A stretch of 64,000 nt of DNA, from contig CALHVV010000066.1 of assembly GCA_938036915.1 (NCBI GenBank), forward strand, positions 1-64,000. Direction: 5' to 3'. The position numbers and the translations under genes are program-made. Below the pieces are notes generated by a model, which had not been told where the DNA came from, ran no database searches, and saw only the letters and a program-made list of their open reading frames with translations. Shown piece after piece: positions 24,782-34,107 of the stretch. Every line of letters starts with the position of its first letter. Position 1 is the stretch's first letter. The DNA comes from an uncultured Candidatus Saccharibacteria bacterium (GTDB taxonomy: Bacteria; Patescibacteriota; Saccharimonadia; Saccharimonadales; Saccharimonadaceae).

Positions 24782-24811
24782 AAAATAACCCACCAAGCAG
24801 TGGGTTATTTT
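24782..24811 (-). terminator. terminator between rpmH and rnpA
   Basis: A perfect 12-base-pair stem (24782-24793 with 24800-24811) and a six-base loop. The outer stem supplies AAAA/TTTT on each side, and TTTTATC follows on the minus strand. It separates rpmH from rnpA, which has its own promoter. Confidence 0.8.
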
Positions 24812-24832
24812 CGTCATTTTGCTATCGTCACA

Positions 24833-24973
24833 CTACGAGAGTGCGAGGCGAGCGCGGCCCTTGGCGCGGCGGCGCTTGAGCACATTGCGGCCTGCCTTGG
24901 TGGCAATCCGTGCCCGAAACCCGTGCGTCCGAGCGCGATGACGAGTGTGTGGTTGGTGAGTTCGTTTTGGCAT
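24833..24973 (-). CDS. rpmH: 50S ribosomal protein L34
   Basis: The product is 46 residues, highly basic, beginning [20 protein letters not shown] and ending RARLALS. It carries the L34 core [20 protein letters not shown] pattern. It is a structural protein of the large subunit. The -10 TATAAT (24988-24983, minus) lies nine bases before the ATG and no Shine-Dalgarno is present. Position next to rnpA and the origin is the near-universal bacterial order. Confidence 0.95.
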   Translation of the reverse strand: MPKRTHQPHTRHRARTHGFRARIATKAGRNVLKRRRAKGRARLALS

Positions 24974-25075
24974 ATCATTGCTATTATACGCGATTGCCTC
25001 AGATCTTTCAACTTTTCACTCGCTTGGTGGATTTTGTGCTTCGATTAGCCTCCACCATAAGCATAGCCAAATTGT

Positions 25076-25200
25076 TTATCCACATTTGTTCGCGAGTTAT
25101 CCACACTTTAACAGAGGTAATACATTTTTGTGGAAAAACTCCACCCCTGTTGCTCTTTTCGGGTTTACCCCGTTGTTGTATTTCTCACGGTTGTGGAAAA
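25076..25200. other. DnaA-box cluster upstream of dnaA (origin, left part)
   Basis: There are two perfect DnaA boxes, TTATCCACA, at 25076-25084 and 25097-25105. Two reverse-oriented TGTGGAAAA boxes lie at 25129-25137 and 25192-25200; the second overlaps the -35 of the dnaA promoter, so DnaA probably represses its own gene. Confidence 0.8.
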
Positions 25201-25219
25201 GTCGGTTTTTTCTTATACT
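25191..25219 (+). promoter_or_regulatory. dnaA promoter
   Basis: TTGTGG (25191-25196), a 17-base spacer and TATACT (25214-25219). The -35 lies inside a DnaA box. The leader is about 35 bases and carries AAGGAG. Confidence 0.7.
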
Positions 25220-25260
25220 AAAAGAGTCATTGTATAACAAACAAGGAGTAGCAAAAGCCA

Positions 25261-26661
25261 GTGTACCACAGTCTGTGGAAGAGTGTTTTGGGTGAAATTG
25301 AAGTGTCGATACCGAGCGGTGTTTTTTCGACGTGGTTTGCCAATACCGAGATGCTCAGCAACAAAGATGGGGTGATTACTATTGGCGTGGCGAATATCTT
25401 TGCGATTCGCCAGTTTGAGGTGCGCTATGATAGCATCGTCAAAGAAGCGCTCCAGCACAGTGGTGTGGAGGTGTCGCGCATCGCCTACGTGGTAAACAAA
25501 CAAGGCAAAAAACGCACTGTGATTAGCCGCGAAACCACTGGCCAGCCAGCCGACCGCGTCGAGGAACGAGCGGCGGCGCTCATTAGCAAGCCAACTACCT
25601 CATCACACTCTAGCTCTAGCTCTAGCTCTGGCTCTACCACACCAGCAACCAGCCTCAATGCGCGCTATACCTTCCAGAATTTCATTGTCGGCTCGAGCAA
25701 CGACCTCGCCTACACCGCCTGCCAAGCGGTCGCACATAGCCCTGGCACCAAATATAATCCCCTCTTCATCTACGGTGGCGTCGGTCTCGGTAAGACGCAC
25801 CTCATCCAAGCGGTGGGTAACGAGATCCTTGCGCGCAACCCAAGCAAGAAGGTCGCCTATCTGAGCTCGGAGACGTTTGTCAAAGAGTTTATCGAGTCGA
25901 TCCGTTTTAAAAAGGCGGGCTTTTCTGACCGGTATCGCAATGTTGATGTACTAATCGTCGACGACATGCAATTTATTGCTGGGCGCGAAAAGACTCAGGA
26001 GGAGTTCTTCCATACCTTCAATGCCCTCCATCAAGCCAACAAGCAAATTATCATCGGTAGCGACAAGCCACCACACAGCATCCCTACCCTGACGGAGCGC
26101 TTGCGCAGTCGCTTTGAATGGGGGATGGCGATCGATATCCAGATGCCAGACTTCGAGACGCGCTGTGCGATCGTCGAGACCAAGGCAAGCTTCGCTGGCG
26201 TAACGCTTGAGCGCGACACGGTGGAATACCTTGCCAAGAACGTCAAGACAAACATCCGCGAGCTCGAGGGTGCGCTCAACCAGCTCCTTGCCTATGCCGA
26301 AATGCGCGGCGTCGCCCCTGATGTGATGACAGCAGAGGGTCTGCTTGGTAATGTCCGGCGCAGTCGCCCTCAGCATCTCACCGCCAAGCAGATTATTGAC
26401 AAGACTGCCCGCCATTTCCAGATCGACAGCAAAGAAATCTGTGGTGCTAAGCGGGCTAAGCATATCGTCGTACCACGGCAAATTGCCATGTACTTGCTGC
26501 GCAGCGAGCTCCACATGAGCTTTCCACAAATTGCCAATGAGCTGGGCCGCAAAGACCATACAACTGCCATCCATTCAGTCGAAAAAATCGAAAAATCCAT
26601 TAAGCTCGACTATCTCATCCGTGAGCAGGTCGCTGACATCCGGGATAAGCTCTATGCCTAA
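25261..26661 (+). CDS. dnaA: chromosomal replication initiator DnaA
   Basis: The product has 466 residues with all four domains. Domain I is at 1-85 (LWKSVLGEIEVSIPSGVFSTWF). A Ser/Thr linker spans about 110-130, partly encoded by an in-frame TAGCTC hexamer repeat at 25611-25634. The AAA+ domain has Walker A GGVGLGKT near 173-180 and Walker B VDVLIVDDMQFIAG. The DNA-binding domain has the helix-turn-helix signature ELGRKDHTTAIHSVEKI. The start GTG 25261 has AAGGAG 12 bases upstream, slightly far, but homology begins right there. dnaN follows after a 282-base gap full of DnaA boxes. Confidence 0.97.
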   Translation: MYHSLWKSVLGEIEVSIPSGVFSTWFANTEMLSNKDGVITIGVANIFAIRQFEVRYDSIVKEALQHSGVEVSRIAYVVNKQGKKRTVISRETTGQPADRVEERAAALISKPTTSSHSSSSSSSGSTTPATSLNARYTFQNFIVGSSNDLAYTACQAVAHSPGTKYNPLFIYGGVGLGKTHLIQAVGNEILARNPSKKVAYLSSETFVKEFIESIRFKKAGFSDRYRNVDVLIVDDMQFIAGREKTQEEFFHTFNALHQANKQIIIGSDKPPHSIPTLTERLRSRFEWGMAIDIQMPDFETRCAIVETKASFAGVTLERDTVEYLAKNVKTNIRELEGALNQLLAYAEMRGVAPDVMTAEGLLGNVRRSRPQHLTAKQIIDKTARHFQIDSKEICGAKRAKHIVVPRQIAMYLLRSELHMSFPQIANELGRKDHTTAIHSVEKIEKSIKLDYLIREQVADIRDKLYA

Positions 26662-26685
26662 GCCATGTGTTTTTTTCGCGGCACC

Positions 26686-26943
26686 TGTGGAAAAGCCGTG
26701 TATAGTGAGCCGTATAACCCGCGGACAGCTCGTGGGTAGTCATCCACAGCATCAAAAGCACACCATACGAAAGCCTTACTGGCTGGTGGATAACCCCTGC
26801 TTCTCCCCGATTTATCCACGCCAGCGATCGCAGCGTTTTACACAAGTAGTGGGCAGGTCGTACCTCTGTTATTCATCATGGTTTCCACAGTATCCACAGC
26901 ACCTATTACTAGATTAATCAGATAAAAAGAAAGGATTGTTGAT
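26686..26943. other. probable oriC between dnaA and dnaN
   Basis: DnaA boxes (exact or one mismatch unless noted): 26686-26694 TGTGGAAAA, 26740-26748 TCATCCACA, 26785-26793 GGTGGATAA, 26812-26820 TTATCCACG, 26881-26889 GTTTCCACA (two mismatches), 26890-26898 GTATCCACA. An AT-rich stretch at 26899-26940 directly follows and could be the unwinding element. With the upstream cluster this gives a bipartite origin flanking dnaA. Confidence 0.75.
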
Positions 26944-28044
26944 ATGAAACTGTCTGTCACACAAGAAAATCTTGCCCGGGCGCTCGGGGTTGTCGGGCGA
27001 GTTGCGAGCAACCGAGCTGGCCTGCCAATCTTAAATAATATACTATTCCGTACTGAGGGTAATCGCCTTCTCTTGGCTGCGACCAACCTAGAGATCGCCG
27101 CGACCTACTATATTGGTGCAAAGGTAGAGACGCCGGGGGTGATTACCCTACCAGCCAAGCTCGTGAGCGAATTTGTGGCGAATTTGCCGAAGGGGCCAAT
27201 CGAGCTTGAGACCGATGGCACGCGTATGACACTGACGTCTGGCGGGTATACTTCGACGATCAATGGCGTGGTGGCAGATGACTTTCCGGAGCTACCGACG
27301 ATTGATGAAGAACAATCGGTGCGCTATAGCATTGCTGCTACGGACTTCAAGCAAGCGGCAGCGCAAACCTTGGTGACGTGTAGTAATGATACGACTCGGC
27401 CTGTTTTGACTGGTGTGTATTGGCATACAGTGGATGGTGCGCTGTATATGGCGGCGACGGATGGCTATCGCCTGGCTGAGCGGCGTTTGATGACAAGCCA
27501 GAGCCAGATTGCAGCCATTGTGCCAGCGAGCAGTTTGCAGGAAGCGCTACGCTCGCTTAGTGATAGCACGGAAGAAGTGGAAGTGCTCTTTGATGAGACG
27601 CAGGTGCGCTTTCGGTTAGAGGAAGTGGAGATTACCAGCCGCCTAATTGATGGCACCTACCCAAATTATCGGCAGCTCATCCCTGCTCAATCAGAGACAA
27701 ACGTGACGCTTGCAGTAGGCGATTTCTCGCGCGTAGTAAAGGTGGCAGGGCTCTTTGCGCGTGAGTCTGGCGGCAGTGTCACACTCACCGCCGACCATGA
27801 GGCGCAGAAATTACGGATTCACTCCGTTGCGTCCGAGCTGGGCGAGAATACCTCCGAGGCGGAAGCTGAGGTGTCGAGTGATGGGCAGATTACGCTCAAT
27901 TCGCGGTACATTAGTGATGCACTGGGTGTTCTCGATGGCGAGACGATCACCTTCCGCTTCAGTGGCAAGCTCTCACCCTGCGTCTTGACGGCTGCTCAGC
28001 CCGAGCCAAACTACATTCATATTATTATGCCGCTGAAGAGCTAG
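26944..28044 (+). CDS. dnaN: DNA polymerase III beta sliding clamp
   Basis: The product has 366 residues, the normal clamp length of three similar domains. The start MKLSVTQENLARALGVVGRVAS, then LPILNNILF, and the end LTAAQPEPNYIHIIMPL (the conserved C-terminal MPL/MPM that closes the ring) are diagnostic. It tethers the polymerase and other partners to DNA. AAGGA lies eight bases before the ATG. recF starts two bases after its stop, so the two are one operon with the origin just upstream. Confidence 0.97.
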   Translation: MKLSVTQENLARALGVVGRVASNRAGLPILNNILFRTEGNRLLLAATNLEIAATYYIGAKVETPGVITLPAKLVSEFVANLPKGPIELETDGTRMTLTSGGYTSTINGVVADDFPELPTIDEEQSVRYSIAATDFKQAAAQTLVTCSNDTTRPVLTGVYWHTVDGALYMAATDGYRLAERRLMTSQSQIAAIVPASSLQEALRSLSDSTEEVEVLFDETQVRFRLEEVEITSRLIDGTYPNYRQLIPAQSETNVTLAVGDFSRVVKVAGLFARESGGSVTLTADHEAQKLRIHSVASELGENTSEAEAEVSSDGQITLNSRYISDALGVLDGETITFRFSGKLSPCVLTAAQPEPNYIHIIMPLKS

Positions 28045-28046
28045 CG

Positions 28047-29045
28047 ATGAAGATAACACGGCTAGCAGTGCAGCATGTGCGAATCCATACGCTCAAGACG
28101 CTCGACCTTGAGCCAGGTACGACGCTGATTTCTGGCCCAAACGGCTCTGGCAAGACATCGCTTATCGAGGCGATCCATATCGCGCTGCGTGGGACGTCCT
28201 TTCGTGGTAGTGACGAATCGGTCTGCCAGCATGAACAAAAAAGTTATACAATTGATCTTGTGACGGATGAGCAACACTACCGCGTCCAGTACGATCGCCG
28301 ACATGAGACGAAGCGCAAGCGTTTTATCGTTGATGGCACAACCTATGGTCGCCTTCCATATGCCAAAAAATACCCGATCGTCCTCTTCGAGCCAGATACG
28401 CTGCGAATTATCACTGGCTCGCCGCAGCGCCGGCGTGATTTTCTCGATACACTCATCCAGCAATATGATGCACACTATAGCCATGAGCTGAGCCGCTACC
28501 ACCGAGCACTGCAACAACGTAATAAATTACTGAAAGACCCTGCTCTTAGCGAGGCGACACTTTTCTCGTGGAATCTTATGTTGAGCCAGTATGGCGCATC
28601 AATCATTGCCAAGCGCCAGCGGGTACTGCGCTATCTCACTGAGAAAAGTAGTGCTATGTACCAAAGTATTGCAGGCGTGGCGGATAGCGTTGCGCTGCAC
28701 TACTCGGAGGAGCGCAGTATGACCGCGCAGCAGCTTCTCGCCGAGTATGAGCAAAAAACAGCGTATGATACAGTGGTTGGTGCGACGAGTGTTGGGCCAC
28801 ACCGGCATGATATCACGGTGCTGTTTCGAGGTAATCCGGCGGCCAAGACTGCATCGCGGGGTGAAATTCGCACCATTGTGCTTGCCCTTAAATTTCTCGA
28901 AGCAGCCTATATTCAACAGCAAACAGGCCAAGCACCACTTATTCTACTCGACGATGTCTTTGGCGAGCTCGACCAACAGCGCCAACAGCGTCTCCTCAGC
29001 GAATTCGTCGATAACCAGATTGTGATGACGAGTGCGGTGGGATAG
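28047..29045 (+). CDS. recF: recombination protein RecF
   Basis: The product has 332 residues, a little shorter than the usual 360-370. It is an SMC-like ATPase that loads RecA at gaps via RecOR. Walker A GPNGSGKT is at 30-37, QRRRDFLDTLI lies mid-protein, the ABC signature reads TASRGEIRTIVLALK and Walker B LILLDDVFGELD is near 298-309. The C-terminus ends at IVMTSAVG, about 20-30 residues earlier than most RecF proteins, without loss of catalytic motifs. It is coupled to dnaN and converges on the secretion locus with a ten-base gap. Confidence 0.94.
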   Translation: MKITRLAVQHVRIHTLKTLDLEPGTTLISGPNGSGKTSLIEAIHIALRGTSFRGSDESVCQHEQKSYTIDLVTDEQHYRVQYDRRHETKRKRFIVDGTTYGRLPYAKKYPIVLFEPDTLRIITGSPQRRRDFLDTLIQQYDAHYSHELSRYHRALQQRNKLLKDPALSEATLFSWNLMLSQYGASIIAKRQRVLRYLTEKSSAMYQSIAGVADSVALHYSEERSMTAQQLLAEYEQKTAYDTVVGATSVGPHRHDITVLFRGNPAAKTASRGEIRTIVLALKFLEAAYIQQQTGQAPLILLDDVFGELDQQRQQRLLSEFVDNQIVMTSAVG

Positions 29046-29055
29046 ATTCTCTACC

Positions 29056-29784
29056 TTATATATCAGTGTACATATAGCACCACGGTGGGTTGTTGCCGCC
29101 GCACGGGACAACACGCTTCTTTTCTAGTTCCTCAGCAGTGGGGTATATTTTGCCATTGATTTTTATGTCGTATTTATCAATATCTTTGTCGTGTTTTTTA
29201 AGATAGCTGAGGGCTTGGTCGACCTGTGATTGGCTTGTCTTATCTGTTGTGACAATGCATACACCAAGCCGATTTGACCGGTCGGTCGTGCGGTACGGGT
29301 TGCAGGTAACGATATAAAACCAACGAGAGTAGTAAGGTAGTTTATTGATAAGGGGGCTCTCTTGAGATATCTTTGCTCCTCCTTGCGTTGCTTCGTGGCC
29401 GCCGATTGCTTCGCGAATGTCGTTGTATTTTTCTCTCTTCGCTTCTCTCTTCGCTTCCTCGGTTATCGGCTTCATAGCAAAGAATAGCTTCTTTTCTTCG
29501 CCTTTTTTGAGGTCTAGCTTGACCTGGTGGTCGGCAAAGCCTTTAGCTCGGAATGTGTATGTGTACGACCCACTCTTCACGGCGTGTTTTGCCCGCGTTG
29601 TTATCTTTTGGTCTTTGATTGTATCATACGAGACAGTAAGGCTATCGGGGATAGCATAGACGAGGATAGTGCTATCGTATTTGAGATTATCAACAAAGCG
29701 ATATATCGTAAAGGCAATCATACCAACGGCAAGCAGGGCAAATAGTGCGATAATTTGGTTACGTTTTTGATTGAGCATTTCCAT
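29056..29784 (-). CDS. membrane-anchored protein with PEGA-like domain
   Basis: The product has 242 residues and is not assigned to a known function. One hydrophobic helix (about 12-30) after a basic N-terminus makes a signal anchor. Residues 35-108 show the beta-rich pattern of PEGA-like surface domains (VSYDTIKDQ through YTYTFRAKGFADHQVKLDLKKGE). The distal part has three cysteines and ends with CGGNNPPWCYMYTDI. It overlaps the 3' end of the glucosaminidase gene by 26 bases and is the last gene of the secretion operon, so it is probably an accessory surface component. Confidence 0.7.
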   Translation of the reverse strand: MEMLNQKRNQIIALFALLAVGMIAFTIYRFVDNLKYDSTILVYAIPDSLTVSYDTIKDQKITTRAKHAVKSGSYTYTFRAKGFADHQVKLDLKKGEEKKLFFAMKPITEEAKREAKREKYNDIREAIGGHEATQGGAKISQESPLINKLPYYSRWFYIVTCNPYRTTDRSNRLGVCIVTTDKTSQSQVDQALSYLKKHDKDIDKYDIKINGKIYPTAEELEKKRVVPCGGNNPPWCYMYTDI

Positions 29785-31138
29785 TGACTGTCCTCGCTAA
29801 TACAACACCCGAGTTTCCAAGCATCCACTCGATTGTTCCTTGTTTGATATAAGATGGGACGTGCTGGTATTGGGAAGCTTGTGCACCGACAAACCCGTTA
29901 CCAAGATCACCTAAGTAAAACAGTGTATGGCCATTAAAGACCAAAATATCACCAGGCTGCAGGTCACTCATACTCGGAGATTCTTTGGTGTAGTATTTTT
30001 CAGGGTGGCTAAGGACGTAAGGTCGCTGATTAACCGTCCCAGCTGGTGGGTAATTTGGATCTGCCCCACTCATGCGCATCACTGTTGAAACGTATTTGCC
30101 GCAGTCTGTGTAGTCACCACCCGCTTCTGGATTATGCTGCTGGCGAGCATTTCGGTATTCTTCTTTTTCGCCACCATTACCGACTCGCCGTCCGTCCTCC
30201 CAGGCAAGACTCTTGGCTGTTTCGACGATTGATCCGCCAGCAGCACTCTTGCTACCGTTTGCGGTGCAGCCTGTTGCTGACGCATTTTGGGTGTTGGCAC
30301 CATTATTATTACTACCTTCGACTTGGATCTGGGATGAAGGTGGGGATAAGTTCTCTTCCTTAACGATTCGCTCGATTTTGTCGATATATTCGGTGACAGT
30401 CGAGACATACTGGCTATCGGTGGCATAGCCAGCATTTTTGATCTCCTGGAGATATTTCCGTGGGTCGCCGGGGTATTTGAGGGCTTCGCTATAGCGTGAG
30501 TTGCTAGTGATGAATTCGCCATAGCCGAGCCAGCCAGCCTCGACGGTAGGATATTTGCGAAAGCCATCGACGATTGTTGTTCGTCCAGAGGCGTACTCCT
30601 CCTCGGTCTCCATATCGATCACCTCACCCGACCAGTTCCCGCCAGCCTTGATACCATGGAAATTGTTTGCCTTAACGGTAAGCCCAGACTTGCCATAACC
30701 AGATTCAATAACCCCTTGGGCAAGGACTGTCTCGTATGGTGTGCCGTATTTTTTGTTTGTTTCGACAGCCATCTTGACGTATTTGCGGACAAAGTCTTTG
30801 AGGTCTTCTGCCCCAGTGGCGCTACTACCATCGCTACTGCTGGTGCTGCTGGTAGAGCAGGTTGCTGCGTCGGGGTCGAAATGCTCGATATAGTTACCAG
30901 AAAAGAACCTTGCGTCTAAAGCTGAAGCAGGAGTTGATACGAGAGAGAACACTATCGCAAAAACAAGAGAACTTATTCGATAAACAGTGGTACAGCGAGA
31001 AAAGAGTGTTGTCGATGGCGAAAAAAGAGACAGAAAGCTAAGTAATCCTTGGCTGATGTGTATTTGGCAGCGAGTGACAAAAACACAAAGAGAATAGAAA
31101 AACTGGGTAAAAGCTACATAAGCCAACCGCATGATCAT
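29759..31138 (-). CDS. bifunctional peptidoglycan hydrolase (glucosaminidase + CHAP-like)
   Basis: The product has 459 residues. It starts at ATG 31138 with GGAGG six bases upstream and overlaps the previous stop (ATGA). Hydrophobic stretches at about 8-20 and 54-71, ending near ASA, serve as signal or anchor. Residues 105-250 are a GH73 N-acetylglucosaminidase-like domain: VLAQGVIESGYGKSGL carries the catalytic glutamate and NNFHGIKAGG the substrate loop. The C-terminal 130 residues contain YTDCGKYVSTV and GDILVFNGHTLFYLG, matching the Cys-His pair of CHAP/NlpC peptidases. It corresponds to the VirB1-type hydrolase that opens the wall for secretion machines; acting on a host cell wall is also possible. 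Confidence 0.83.
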   Translation of the reverse strand: MIMRLAYVAFTQFFYSLCVFVTRCQIHISQGLLSFLSLFSPSTTLFSRCTTVYRISSLVFAIVFSLVSTPASALDARFFSGNYIEHFDPDAATCSTSSTSSSDGSSATGAEDLKDFVRKYVKMAVETNKKYGTPYETVLAQGVIESGYGKSGLTVKANNFHGIKAGGNWSGEVIDMETEEEYASGRTTIVDGFRKYPTVEAGWLGYGEFITSNSRYSEALKYPGDPRKYLQEIKNAGYATDSQYVSTVTEYIDKIERIVKEENLSPPSSQIQVEGSNNNGANTQNASATGCTANGSKSAAGGSIVETAKSLAWEDGRRVGNGGEKEEYRNARQQHNPEAGGDYTDCGKYVSTVMRMSGADPNYPPAGTVNQRPYVLSHPEKYYTKESPSMSDLQPGDILVFNGHTLFYLGDLGNGFVGAQASQYQHVPSYIKQGTIEWMLGNSGVVLARTVNGNAQSKT

Positions 31139-34101
31139 GATGATCCTCCAATGCGTCGAGCATACTCCCAGTGCCATGCTTCTGGCTTACTACCGTTAGG
31201 TTCTGCCCATTCGGGGTGAACATAGCCGTACTTATGTGCATTAGCTTTGAGCCAATTGTAAGTAGAAGAGCCAAAGTCCCCCACACTGATATCTGCTGCG
31301 AGCCCCCAGCCATGGTTCGAGCTACAAGGTGGCGCTGGCTTGGCGAGACCACCTTGGTATAATGGGTTACCTGGTGTTGCGTATGCAATTTGCCGTTGGC
31401 AGTCTCGGTATGCTTCGTTGATACCAAAATCAGCACCAGTCTCCGCTTTGTAAGCTTTGTTCATTTCTTCCATAGCGGCCGCAGCTTGCTTGTGCATCCT
31501 CTCGCCGGACGAAAATGACAGAGCTACCAAGTCGCCTTCTGCTAATTCGCCGTTTTTAAGGCCGTTCCATGTTGATATAGAATCGCCACCTTCTGCAGCA
31601 GGCTGGGCTTGGTCAAATTCTGGCTCCCCGACTGCCGGGCCGCTGGGGGTACTGCTACTAGATTGGCTTGCACCACCTCCACCAGAGATTGGTTCATTGT
31701 CCATGGTGTCGACGACGCGTTGGTCGATCGTGAAGAGTGCAGCATTGACTTTTTCCTCAGAGTCAAACTTGCAATAAGCGGTGTCGACGCCATTCTCGCC
31801 ATCGGTACCTTTGCCGCACTTCTCTTGCCATTCTTTGAGCGTGCCGCCAGTTGCTTCGCCTGTTTCTTCGTTGTATTGCCCAGCAAGAGATTGGGCAACC
31901 TCGTCGGGATCTTTATCAAGATTGAGTGCGCCATACGATATATTACAAAATGGCCCAGCAGCGACATCCTTGGGGATATTTGGGTCATCGCATGCTTGCC
32001 AAATCTTTTTCATGCGATCTGTCTCAGTATTGGCGCTGACTTTGTTGCCAAAGAAGGCCGGTACGATATTCTTAGGGAGCGACACAAGATTATGAACAAA
32101 ACTACTAAGATTAGAGAAACTACCCATATATGGAATAAACGAACTATAGAGACTTCCCATAAAGGTATATGGCGACGTTGCGTCAAATGGGCTATGCTCT
32201 GTACGTTGCTCAGCAGCATAAGCAAGGTTGAGACGAGCCGTCTCTCGTTCGTAGGCGATTGTTTGGTCGACATTAAGCATACCATTACCACCCGCCGCTG
32301 CTGCTTCAGAGAACATATTTACTGCACCACTCGTGAGGGCATCTCCAGCGTCTTCACCAACAGTAGCGCTGCTCACGAGAGTGCCCGCCATAGAATTTAT
32401 GAGCTTACTGAGAATTGGCGCAAACACAGCAGAAATAACAGGGGCAGCTAAGTTTGAGACCAACTCGCCAACGATACTTGTCCATCCACCAGCAACACTC
32501 ATGAGAAGCTGACCACCAGTACTGTTGATGGCCGTGCAAGATGCCTTTAGTGCACTGATATTAGATCCTAAGGCATTGGCAACGCCACCCATCTTCCGAG
32601 CCCAACCACCACCAGGGACATATTCCGTCCAGTTGGAGGTACCAGTTGGGGTTATCTCTTTCATTAGGCCATATTTGAGCCCCATTCCATCAGTCGCTGC
32701 TTTTTTGGTTACGTTGCCAGATTTATTGACGAGTACAGTAGTGAGAATCGTACCAAGCACAGCAACAGCTATATAGTCTGTTGAGCCGGCCTTAATATTA
32801 TCTGCCATCGTAAAGAACATCATGGCATAGCTAATAACCTGTGTCATTTGGATGAGGCGAATCGTCTTGCTAATAGACTGAGCACCATCTTGCACCATGC
32901 AGAGGCCGCCAGCAATCATGGCGACGATATTGCCAGTCTTGCCCACACCATTTTTGATAATATTGGCTGCTGCTTCTTTGCTGATAGATTTTGTTGCTCC
33001 TTCGGCGCCTTCACTCACTGCTTCTTTCGCGGCTTTGCCAACATCAGTGTCTTCAGTAACCTTTTCCTTGCCTTCATCGTCATTTTCCTTGGCTTCGTAT
33101 CTGCCATTCATTTCTTTGCCTTTGGTATTTTTGTCGATGCTTTCGCGGACTTCTTTCTCGCTTTTGGCACCAGCCAGTTTGTTCTTCTTGGTAAGAGAGA
33201 ACTTTTTTATGACGCCATTGTTAAACACTTTATCGAAGAAAGCGACCCAGCGTGGTGCATATGCGCGGTGCATAATTGCTCTGAGCTCCGGCTTCTCATA
33301 ATATAATTTTTTGAAATCTTTGGCGCTGATTGTCTCCTGAGTCCCATTAGGGTAGGTGACGCGCAGATATTCGATTTTTTCACCGATTGTGGATCTTTTT
33401 AAATCAACCTTATCGGAAGCTTTGACAACATTTCCCTTTTTATCGAGAGCGTCAACATCATTTTTTTCAAACTGCTTTAGCTGACGGTTCGAAACATTAT
33501 TATATTTACATCGTACGTTTACTACTGAACAAATACCACTAGTTGCGGTATTTTGAATGCGCTTGAACATTATCTTATTAGCACGCCGCTCGAAGCTGGT
33601 GTTTTGTGAATTCCAGTGGTTGGTGAGGTTTTCTTTGATATGAAGCAAAAGCAGACTTGGCCCACCAAAAAACGAGATCATTGAGCCACCGCCAAGCAAA
33701 ATAGCGCCAAGGATACCCATTGGCCCACCTTTCTTAGAGAATATCGCACTCCGCGCTTTGGCAAAGCGAGATTTGGGCTCAGAGAGTTTACTATCGGGTG
33801 GAACTACCTTGTTGAACCAGTTATTATCACTCCAGTTGCTTCCTGGCGCGCCTTCCTGGCCTCGGACGGAGTTGGCGTAGTCGCTGCCGGTTGCGCCAGT
33901 GCTGCTGGCGTTGCTATGGGCGGATGAGCCACTCCCGCTGTTCTCGCGCGACTGGAGGTCTTGGGCGGTGCTGGACTGGCTATGATCACCACTGCCAGCA
34001 TGATTATTCCGGCCAGCGAAGGTGTCGTTGCTCCAATGTGTATTCCCCGGATTATGCCGGTCGAGATCGGGTTTTTGCTGCGAGGGGATGGGGGTAGGCA
34101 T
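31135..34101 (-). CDS. giant membrane protein with C-terminal M15 D,D-carboxypeptidase domain
   Basis: The product has 988 residues. The Ser/Asn/Gly-rich N-terminus (1-110) is followed by a membrane helix (about 130-155) and then a long lysine-rich region. A central helical membrane part (about 400-640) includes TM-like segments such as YIAVAVLGTILTTVLV. The C-terminal 130 residues are a VanY/M15 peptidase: NEAYRDCQRQIAYA, SNHGWGLAADI (zinc His and Asp) and EAWHWEY (catalytic Glu and zinc His). The layout suggests a VirB6-type channel component fused to a wall peptidase. It starts six bases after virB4 with no Shine-Dalgarno, so it is coupled to it. Confidence 0.8.
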   Translation of the reverse strand: MPTPIPSQQKPDLDRHNPGNTHWSNDTFAGRNNHAGSGDHSQSSTAQDLQSRENSGSGSSAHSNASSTGATGSDYANSVRGQEGAPGSNWSDNNWFNKVVPPDSKLSEPKSRFAKARSAIFSKKGGPMGILGAILLGGGSMISFFGGPSLLLLHIKENLTNHWNSQNTSFERRANKIMFKRIQNTATSGICSVVNVRCKYNNVSNRQLKQFEKNDVDALDKKGNVVKASDKVDLKRSTIGEKIEYLRVTYPNGTQETISAKDFKKLYYEKPELRAIMHRAYAPRWVAFFDKVFNNGVIKKFSLTKKNKLAGAKSEKEVRESIDKNTKGKEMNGRYEAKENDDEGKEKVTEDTDVGKAAKEAVSEGAEGATKSISKEAAANIIKNGVGKTGNIVAMIAGGLCMVQDGAQSISKTIRLIQMTQVISYAMMFFTMADNIKAGSTDYIAVAVLGTILTTVLVNKSGNVTKKAATDGMGLKYGLMKEITPTGTSNWTEYVPGGGWARKMGGVANALGSNISALKASCTAINSTGGQLLMSVAGGWTSIVGELVSNLAAPVISAVFAPILSKLINSMAGTLVSSATVGEDAGDALTSGAVNMFSEAAAAGGNGMLNVDQTIAYERETARLNLAYAAEQRTEHSPFDATSPYTFMGSLYSSFIPYMGSFSNLSSFVHNLVSLPKNIVPAFFGNKVSANTETDRMKKIWQACDDPNIPKDVAAGPFCNISYGALNLDKDPDEVAQSLAGQYNEETGEATGGTLKEWQEKCGKGTDGENGVDTAYCKFDSEEKVNAALFTIDQRVVDTMDNEPISGGGGASQSSSSTPSGPAVGEPEFDQAQPAAEGGDSISTWNGLKNGELAEGDLVALSFSSGERMHKQAAAAMEEMNKAYKAETGADFGINEAYRDCQRQIAYATPGNPLYQGGLAKPAPPCSSNHGWGLAADISVGDFGSSTYNWLKANAHKYGYVHPEWAEPNGSKPEAWHWEYARRIGGSS

Positions 34102-34107
34102 GGCGGG

